Shown: positions 43,401 to 52,400 of the stretch, piece by piece
Layout of the letters: each line of letters begins with the position of its first letter
Numbering within the stretch: position 1 is the stretch's first letter
NCBI RefSeq assembly: GCF_963676815.1
Contig: NZ_OY781365.1
Coordinates: 4,250,501-4,314,500, forward strand
DNA: 64,000 bases
Reading direction: 5' to 3'
DNA from: an uncultured Draconibacterium sp.
Lineage (GTDB): Bacteria; Bacteroidota; Bacteroidia; Bacteroidales; Prolixibacteraceae
The notes under the pieces: model-generated
What the model saw: only the letters and a program-made list of their open reading frames with translations
Told to the model about the DNA's origin: nothing
Database searches by the model: none
Program-made: the position numbers and the translations under genes

Positions 43401-46400
43401 CACGTTAACGGTACCACCTTCACAAAGATCAGGAGCAGTAAGGTTGCTGATATCTGTAGCCGAAGCACCGCAAGCATTTGTAACTACGTTGAAAGAATCA
43501 ACCCATGTTTGGAATGCAGCATCCAGAGCCGCCTGGTCATCGAAGTCACACGAACTAGCCGAGAAGTCTTGAGGACCTTCTACGTCAAGCGGATCGGCAG
43601 CATTAATTGTAAATGCGGCTCTTACCGTATCGTTTGTGCAGTTGTTGCCGATACCGAAAGTCACGTTAACGGTACCACCTTCACAAAGATCAGGAGCAGT
43701 AAGGTTGCTGATATCTGTAGCCGAAGCACCGCAAGCATTTGTAACTACGTTGAAAGAATCAACCCATGTTTGGAATGCAGCATCCAGAGCCGCCTGGTCA
43801 TCGAAGTCACACGAACTAGCCGAGAAGTCTTGAGGACCTTCCACGTCAAGCGGATCGGCAGCATTAATTGTAAATGCGGCTCTTACCGTATCGTTTGTGC
43901 AGTTGTTGCCGATACCGAAAGTCACGTTAACGGTACCACCTTCACAAAGATCAGGAGCAGTAAGGTTGCTGATATCTGTAGCCGAAGCACCGCAAGCATT
44001 TGTAACTACGTTGAAAGAATCAACCCATGTTTGGAATGCAGCATCCAGAGCCGCCTGGTCATCGAAGTCACACGAACTAGCCGAGAAGTCTTGAGGACCT
44101 TCCACGTCAAGCGGATCGGCAGCATTAATTGTAAATGCGGCTCTTACCGTATCGTTTGTGCAGTTGTTGCCGATACCGAAAGTCACGTTAACGGTACCAC
44201 CTTCACAAAGATCAGGAGCAGTAAGGTTGCTGATATCTGTAGCCGAAGCACCGCAAGCATTTGTAACTACGTTGAAAGAATCAACCCATGTTTGGAATGC
44301 AGCATCCAGAGCCGCCTGGTCATCGAAGTCACACGAACTAGCCGAGAAGTCTTGAGGACCTTCCACGTCAAGCGGATCGGCAGCATTAATTGTAAATGCG
44401 GCTCTTACCGTATCGTTTGTGCAGTTGTTGCCGATACCGAAAGTCACGTTAACGGTACCACCTTCACAAAGATCAGGAGCAGTAAGGTTGCTGATATCTG
44501 TAGCCGAAGCACCGCAAGCATTTGTAACTACGTTGAAAGAATCAACCCATGTTTGGAATGCAGCATCCAGTGCCGCCTGGTCATCGAAGTCACACGAACT
44601 AGCCGAGAAGTCTTGAGGACCTTCCACGTCAAGCGGATCGGCAGCATTAATTGTAAATGCGGCTCTTACCGTATCGTTTGTGCAGTTGTTGCCGATACCG
44701 AAAGTCACGTTAACGGTACCACCTTCACAAAGATCAGGAGCAGTAAGGTTGCTGATATCTGTAGCCGAAGCACCGCAAGCATTTGTAACTACGTTGAAAG
44801 AATCAACCCATGTTTGGAATGCAGCATCCAGAGCCGCCTGGTCATCGAAGTCACACGAACTAGCCGAGAAGTCTTGAGGACCTTCTACGTCAAGCGGATC
44901 GGCAGCATTAATTGTAAATGCGGCTCTTACCGTATCGTTTGTGCAGTTGTTGCCGATACCGAAAGTCACGTTAACGGTACCACCTTCACAAAGATCAGGA
45001 GCAGTAAGGTTGCTGATATCTGTAGCCGAAGCACCGCAAGCATTTGTAACTACGTTGAAAGAATCAACCCATGTTTGGAATGCAGCATCCAGAGCCGCCT
45101 GGTCATCGAAGTCACACGAACTAGCCGAGAAGTCTTGAGGACCTTCCACGTCAAGCTGGATGGCATCAGGTACTGTGAAAGTTGCAGTATCTTTAACGTC
45201 TTCCGGGCATTCACTTGTTGCTGTCCAAATTACATCTATTGATCCTCCACAAGCATCTGGTGCTCCAGTGTTGTTGTTTGTTACTAATAAATTTTTACCA
45301 CCACTGGCTTGTACTCTGGACAACCAAAAATTAAATTCGGTGTTAACCTCTTGTTGGCTCAAGCAAGTGCTTACAGTAGTATCTTTTGGTGCAATTAATA
45401 CAATTTCAGAAGGTTCGTTTATGGTTACATTACAAGAAGTCTCAGCACCATTTTCATCAGTCACTGTTACTGTATGTATGCCAGCTCTTAATGTATCTGC
45501 TGTTGCTCTTGTGTCGCCATTGTCCCAAAGGAAAATGTAACTACCAACACCTCCATTTGCAGAGACTGTTGCTGAGCCATTGGCTTCACCGAAGCAGTCC
45601 ACATCAAAATTTAAGTCCACATCGCAGGTTAATTCTCCTGGCTGTCCAATGGTAATACCGCAAGTGGTTTCGCAGCTATTGGCATCGGTTACAGTCACTT
45701 CGTGATAACCTGCACTCAATGTGTCCGCAGTTGCTCTTTCGTCACCATTATCCCACAGGTAGGTATAAGGACCGGTACCTCCCATTGGTGTTACAGTGGC
45801 AACGCCATCTTTGTGTCCGAAAATTGTTACTTGAGAAACCTGATTGGCGTCACAGGTAAGCAGAGTCGGCTCGCTGACATCTAAAGTACCTGAATCTTCG
45901 CAGTCGTTTTCATCGGTTACAGACCAGTTGTAATCCGTTCCGGCATAAATGCCAGAGAATACCCCTGTAGCATTTGATACCCCGTTGAAGTAATAAGTAT
46001 AGTTACCGGTACCACCCTGTGCCGTTACAGTTACTGTTGCGGTTTCTCCGTTACAGTCGATAGCAGTAGTAACACTTGCGTCACCGTCGAGCAGAGTCGG
46101 CTCGCTGACATCTAAAGTACCTGAATCTTCGCAGTCGTTTTCATCGGTTACAGACCAGTTGTAATCCGTTCCGGCATAAATGCCAGAGAATACCCCTGTA
46201 GCATTAGATACCCCGTTGAAGTAATAAGTATAGTTACCGGTACCACCCTGTGCCGTTACAGTTACTGTTGCGGTTTCTCCGTTACAGTCGATAGCAGTAG
46301 TAACACTTGCGTCACCGTCGAGCAGAGTCGGCTCGCTGACATCTAAAGTACCTGAATCTTCGCAGTCGTTTTCATCGGTTACAGACCAGTTGTAATCCGT

Positions 46401-49400
46401 TCCGGCATAAATGCCAGAGAATACCCCTGTAGCATTTGATACCCCGTTGAAGTAATAAGTATAGTTACCGGTACCACCCTGTGCCGTTACAGTTACTGTT
46501 GCGGTTTCTCCGTTACAGTCGATAGCAGTAGTAACACTTGCGTCACCGTCGAGCAGAGTCGGCTCGCTGACATCTAAAGTACCTGAATCTTCGCAGTCGT
46601 TTTCATCGGTTACAGACCAGTTGTAATCCGTTCCGGCATAAATGCCAGAGAATACCCCTGTAGCATTTGATACCCCGTTGAAGTAATAAGTATAGTTACC
46701 GGTACCACCCTGTGCCGTTACAGTTACTGTTGCGGTTTCTCCGTTACAGTCGATAGCAGTAGTAACACTTGCGTCACCGTCGAGCAGAGTCGGCTCGCTG
46801 ACATCTAAAGTACCTGAATCTTCGCAGTCGTTTTCATCGGTTACAGACCAGTTGTAATCCGTTCCGGCATAAATGCCAGAGAATACCCCTGTAGCATTTG
46901 ATACCCCGTTGAAGTAATAAGTATAGTTACCGGTACCACCCTGTGCCGTTACAGTTACTGTTGCGGTTTCTCCGTTACAGTCGATAGCAGTAGTAACACT
47001 TGCGTCACCGTCGAGCAGAGTCGGCTCGCTGACATCTAAAGTACCTGAATCTTCGCAGTCGTTTTCATCGGTTACAGACCAGTTGTAATCCGTTCCGGCA
47101 TAAATGCCAGAGAATACCCCTGTAGCATTTGATACCCCGTTGAAGTAATAAGTATAGTTACCGGTACCACCCTGTGCCGTTACAGTTACTGTTGCGGTTT
47201 CTCCGTTACAGTCGATAGCAGTAGTAACACTTGCGTCACCGTCGAGCAGAGTCGGCTCGCTGACATTTAAAGTACCTGAATCTTCGCAGTCGTTTTCATC
47301 GGTTACAGACCAGTTGTAATCCGTTCCGGCATAAATGCCAGAGAATACCCCTGTAGCATTTGATACCCCGTTGAAGTAATAAGTATAGTTACCGGTACCA
47401 CCCTGTGCCGTTACAGTTACTGTTGCAGTTTCTCCGTTACAGTCGATAGCAGTAGTAACACTTGCGTCACCGTCGAGCAGAGTCGGCTCGCTGACATCTA
47501 AAGTACCTGAATCTTCGCAGTCGTTTTCATCGGTTACAGACCAGTTGTAATCCGTTCCGGCATAAATGCCAGAGAATACCCCTGTAGCATTTGATACCCC
47601 GTTGAAGTAATAAGTATAGTTACCGGTACCACCCTGTGCCGTTACAGTTACTGTTGCGGTTTCTCCGTTACAGTCGATAGCAGTAGTAACACTTGCGTCA
47701 CCGTCGAGCAGAGTCGGCTCGCTGACATCTAAAGTACCTGAATCTTCGCAGTCGTTTTCATCGGTTACAGACCAGTTGTAATCCGTTCCGGCATAAATGC
47801 CAGAGAATACCCCTGTAGCATTTGATACCCCGTTGAAGTAATAAGTATAGTTACCGGTACCACCCTGTGCCGTTACAGTTACTGTTGCGGTTTCTCCGTT
47901 ACAGTCGATAGCAGTAGTAACACTTGCGTCACCGTCGAGCAGAGTCGGCTCGCTGACATCTAAAGTACCTGAATCTTCGCAGTCGTTTTCATCGGTTACA
48001 GACCAGTTGTAATCCGTTCCGGCATAAATGCCAGAGAATACCCCTGTAGCATTAGATACCCCGTTGAAGTAATAAGTATAGTTACCGGTACCACCCTGTG
48101 CCGTTACAGTTACTGTTGCGGTTTCTCCGTTACAGTCGATAGCAGTAGTAACACTTGCGTCACCGTCGAGCAGAGTCGGCTCGCTGACATCTAAAGTACC
48201 TGAATCTTCGCAGTCGTTTTCATCGGTTACAGACCAGTTGTAATCCGTTCCGGCATAAATGCCAGAGAATACCCCTGTAGCATTTGATACCCCGTTGAAG
48301 TAATAAGTATAGTTACCGGTACCACCCTGTGCCGTTACAGTTACTGTTGCGGTTTCTCCGTTACAGTCGATAGCAGTAGTAACACTTGCGTCACCGTCGA
48401 GCAGAGTCGGCTCGCTGACATCTAAAGTACCTGAATCTTCGCAGTCGTTTTCATCGGTTACAGACCAGTTGTAATCCGTTCCGGCATAAATGCCAGAGAA
48501 TACCCCTGTAGCATTTGATACCCCGTTGAAGTAATAAGTATAGTTACCGGTACCACCCTGTGCCGTTACAGTTACTGTTGCGGTTTCTCCGTTACAGTCG
48601 ATAGCAGTAGTAACACTTGCGTCACCGTCGAGCAGAGTCGGCTCGCTGACATCTAAAGTACCTGAATCTTCGCAGTCGTTTTCATCGGTTACAGACCAGT
48701 TGTAATCCGTTCCGGCATAAATGCCAGAGAATACCCCTGTAGCATTAGATACCCCGTTGAAGTAATAAGTATAGTTACCGGTACCACCCTGTGCCGTTAC
48801 AGTTACTGTTGCGGTTTCTCCGTTACAGTCGATAGCAGTAGTAACACTTGCGTCACCGTCGAGCAGAGTCGGCTCGCTGACATCTAAAGTACCTGAATCT
48901 TCGCAGTCGTTTTCATCGGTTACAGACCAGTTGTAATCCGTTCCGGCATAAATGCCAGAGAATACCCCTGTAGCATTTGATACCCCGTTGAAGTAATAAG
49001 TATAGTTACCGGTACCACCCTGTGCCGTTACAGTTACTGTTGCGGTTTCTCCGTTACAGTCGATAGCAGTAGTAACACTTGCGTCACCGTCGAGCAGAGT
49101 CGGCTCGCTGACATCTAAAGTACCTGAATCTTCGCAGTCGTTTTCATCGGTTACAGACCAGTTGTAATCCGTTCCGGCATAAATGCCAGAGAATACCCCT
49201 GTAGCATTTGATACCCCGTTGAAGTAATAAGTATAGTTACCGGTACCACCCTGTGCCGTTACAGTTACTGTTGCGGTTTCTCCGTTACAGTCGATAGCAG
49301 TAGTAACACTTGCGTCACCGTCGAGCAGAGTCGGCTCGCTGACATCTAAAGTACCTGAATCTTCGCAGTCGTTTTCATCGGTTACAGACCAGTTGTAATC

Positions 49401-52400
49401 CGTTCCGGCATAAATGCCAGAGAATACCCCTGTAGCATTAGATACCCCGTTGAAGTAATAAGTATAGTTACCGGTACCACCCTGTGCCGTTACAGTTACT
49501 GTTGCGGTTTCTCCGTTACAGTCGATAGCAGTAGTAACACTTGCGTCACCGTCGAGCAGAGTCGGCTCGCTGACATCTAAAGTACCTGAATCTTCGCAGT
49601 CGTTTTCATCGGTTACAGACCAGTTGTAATCCGTTCCGGCATAAATGCCAGAGAATACCCCTGTAGCATTTGATACCCCGTTGAAGTAATAAGTATAGTT
49701 ACCGGTACCACCCTGTGCCGTTACAGTTACTGTTGCGGTTTCTCCGTTACAGTCGATAGCAGTAGTAACACTTGCGTCACCGTCGAGCAGAGTCGGCTCG
49801 CTGACATCTAAAGTACCTGAATCTTCGCAGTCGTTTTCATCGGTTACAGACCAGTTGTAATCCGTTCCGGCATAAATGCCAGAGAATACCCCTGTAGCAT
49901 TAGATACCCCGTTGAAGTAATAAGTATAGTTACCGGTACCACCCTGTGCCGTTACAGTTACTGTTGCGGTTTCTCCGTTACAGTCGATAGCAGTAGTAAC
50001 ACTTGCGTCACCGTCGAGCAGAGTCGGCTCGCTGACATCTAAAGTACCTGAATCTTCGCAGTCGTTTTCATCGGTTACAGACCAGTTGTAATCCGTTCCG
50101 GCATAAATGCCAGAGAATACCCCTGTAGCATTTGATACCCCGTTGAAGTAATAAGTATAGTTACCGGTACCACCCTGTGCCGTTACAGTTACTGTTGCGG
50201 TTTCTCCGTTACAGTCGATAGCAGTAGTAACACTTGCGTCACCGTCGAGCAGAGTCGGCTCGCTGACATTTAAAGTACCTGAATCTTCGCAGTCGTTTTC
50301 ATCGGTTACAGACCAGTTGTAATCCGTTCCGGCATAAATGCCAGAGAATACCCCTGTAGCATTTGATACCCCGTTGAAGTAATAAGTATAGTTACCGGTA
50401 CCACCCTGTGCCGTTACAGTTACTGTTGCGGTTTCTCCGTTACAGTCGATAGCAGTAGTAACACTTGCGTCACCGTCGAGCAGAGTCGGCTCGCTGACAT
50501 CTAAAGTACCTGAATCTTCGCAGTCGTTTTCATCGGTTACAGACCAGTTGTAATCCGTTCCGGCATAAATGCCAGAGAATACCCCTGTAGCATTTGATAC
50601 CCCGTTGAAGTAATAAGTATAGTTACCGGTACCACCCTGTGCCGTTACAGTTACTGTTGCGGTTTCTCCGTTACAGTCGATAGCAGTAGTAACACTTGCG
50701 TCACCGTCGAGCAGAGTCAGCTCGCTGACATCTAAAGTACCTGAATCTTCGCAGTCGTTTTCATCGGTTACAGACCAGTTGTAATCCGTTCCGGCATAAA
50801 TGCCAGAGAATACCCCTGTAGCATTAGATACCCCGTTGAAGTAATAAGTATAGTTACCGGTACCACCCTGTGCCGTTACAGTTACTGTTGCGGTTTCTCC
50901 GTTACAGTCGATAGCAGTAGTAACACTTGCGTCACCGTCGAGCAGAGTCGGCTCGCTGACATCTAAAGTACCTGAATCTTCGCAGTCGTTTTCATCGGTT
51001 ACAGACCAGTTGTAATCCGTTCCGGCATAAATGCCAGAGAATACCCCTGTAGCATTTGATACCCCGTTGAAGTAATAAGTATAGTTACCGGTACCACCCT
51101 GTGCCGTTACAGTTACTGTTGCGGTTTCTCCGTTACAGTCGATAGCAGTAGTAACACTTGCGTCACCGTCGAGCAGAGTCGGCTCGCTGACATCTAAAGT
51201 ACCTGAATCTTCGCAGTCGTTTTCATCGGTTACAGACCAGTTGTAATCCGTTCCGGCATAAATGCCAGAGAATACCCCTGTAGCATTAGATACCCCGTTG
51301 AAGTAATAAGTATAGTTACCGGTACCACCCTGTGCCGTTACAGTTACTGTTGCGGTTTCTCCGTTACAGTCGATAGCAGTAGTAACACTTGCGTCACCGT
51401 CGAGCAGAGTCGGCTCGCTGACGGTAACTGTTCCACTTATCGGGCTACAACCACTACCTGTTTCTTCAATACTCCAGTTATATATCCCTGCAGGTATATC
51501 AGTAAATATGCCGTCATTTGTTTGAGTGCCATACCCTTCTAGCGTATAATACAAAGGAGTATTGCCACCAGTAGCGCTAATGGTAACTGTGGTTAAATCT
51601 CCGTTACATGTAATGGGGACAGAATTGGCTTCACCATCAGTTAGAGTACAACATACTTCTATTACAACGGTGATCATCATTCGCTGATCGCTTTCGCAAC
51701 CATCAACTGTTTGTGTTGCATAATATGTTTCTCCATTTACCAATGGTTCTGTTTCATCTAAAGGCGATCTGTCAGATTCGTTTGCATACCATTTTATATT
51801 TTCACCAACCACTACTAAATCAGCAATAGTTACAATATCTCCGACACAGAATTTTTGAGTTGATTCTCCACTTGGTTTACCTGGATCAGATATAGTCACA
51901 TCCACTTGGAAGCGACTTGAACTTTCGCACCCGTCTATGGTTTGTGTGGCATAATAATCTTCACCATCGACCAATGCCAGTGAGCCATCCAGGGCTTGAC
52001 CTCCTGAAGCGTCATTATACCATTGGATATTATTTCCTGACGCTGTTAAACTCGATATAGTTGGGGCATCAATTGAACAAAAATTTTGAGTAGAGCTACC
52101 TGTCGGTACAGGAGTATCATTTACTACTACATTGAATGAACAATTATCGGCGAGTATAAAACCTCCGGGCTGAGTAAGTGTCGCTGTATAAGTAACTTCT
52201 GTAGTTCCAACAGGGAACTCATCACCCGGATCATAATTTGATGTTACAACAAAATTAATTCCTTCGGTACACCCATCAATATCTGATAAGATTGCGTTAT
52301 AATTTAAATAGTCAACCTCAAGTTTATTATTACCATCTCCTTCGAATTCAAATTTGAGTTTATAAACTCCGCTTCCATTTGGAAGATCATTTGCAGGAAT

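Noticed and set aside
43257..45242. 661-codon open frame on the plus strand
   Set aside because: It is antisense to seven identical coding units, so absence of stops is repeated seven times by copying. Its composition is not protein-like, and the same holds for the series of 65-codon frames every 261 bp.
45860..51403. CRISPR-like regular array
   Set aside because: Units are 231 bp with no spacers and stay in one coding frame; there are no cas genes.
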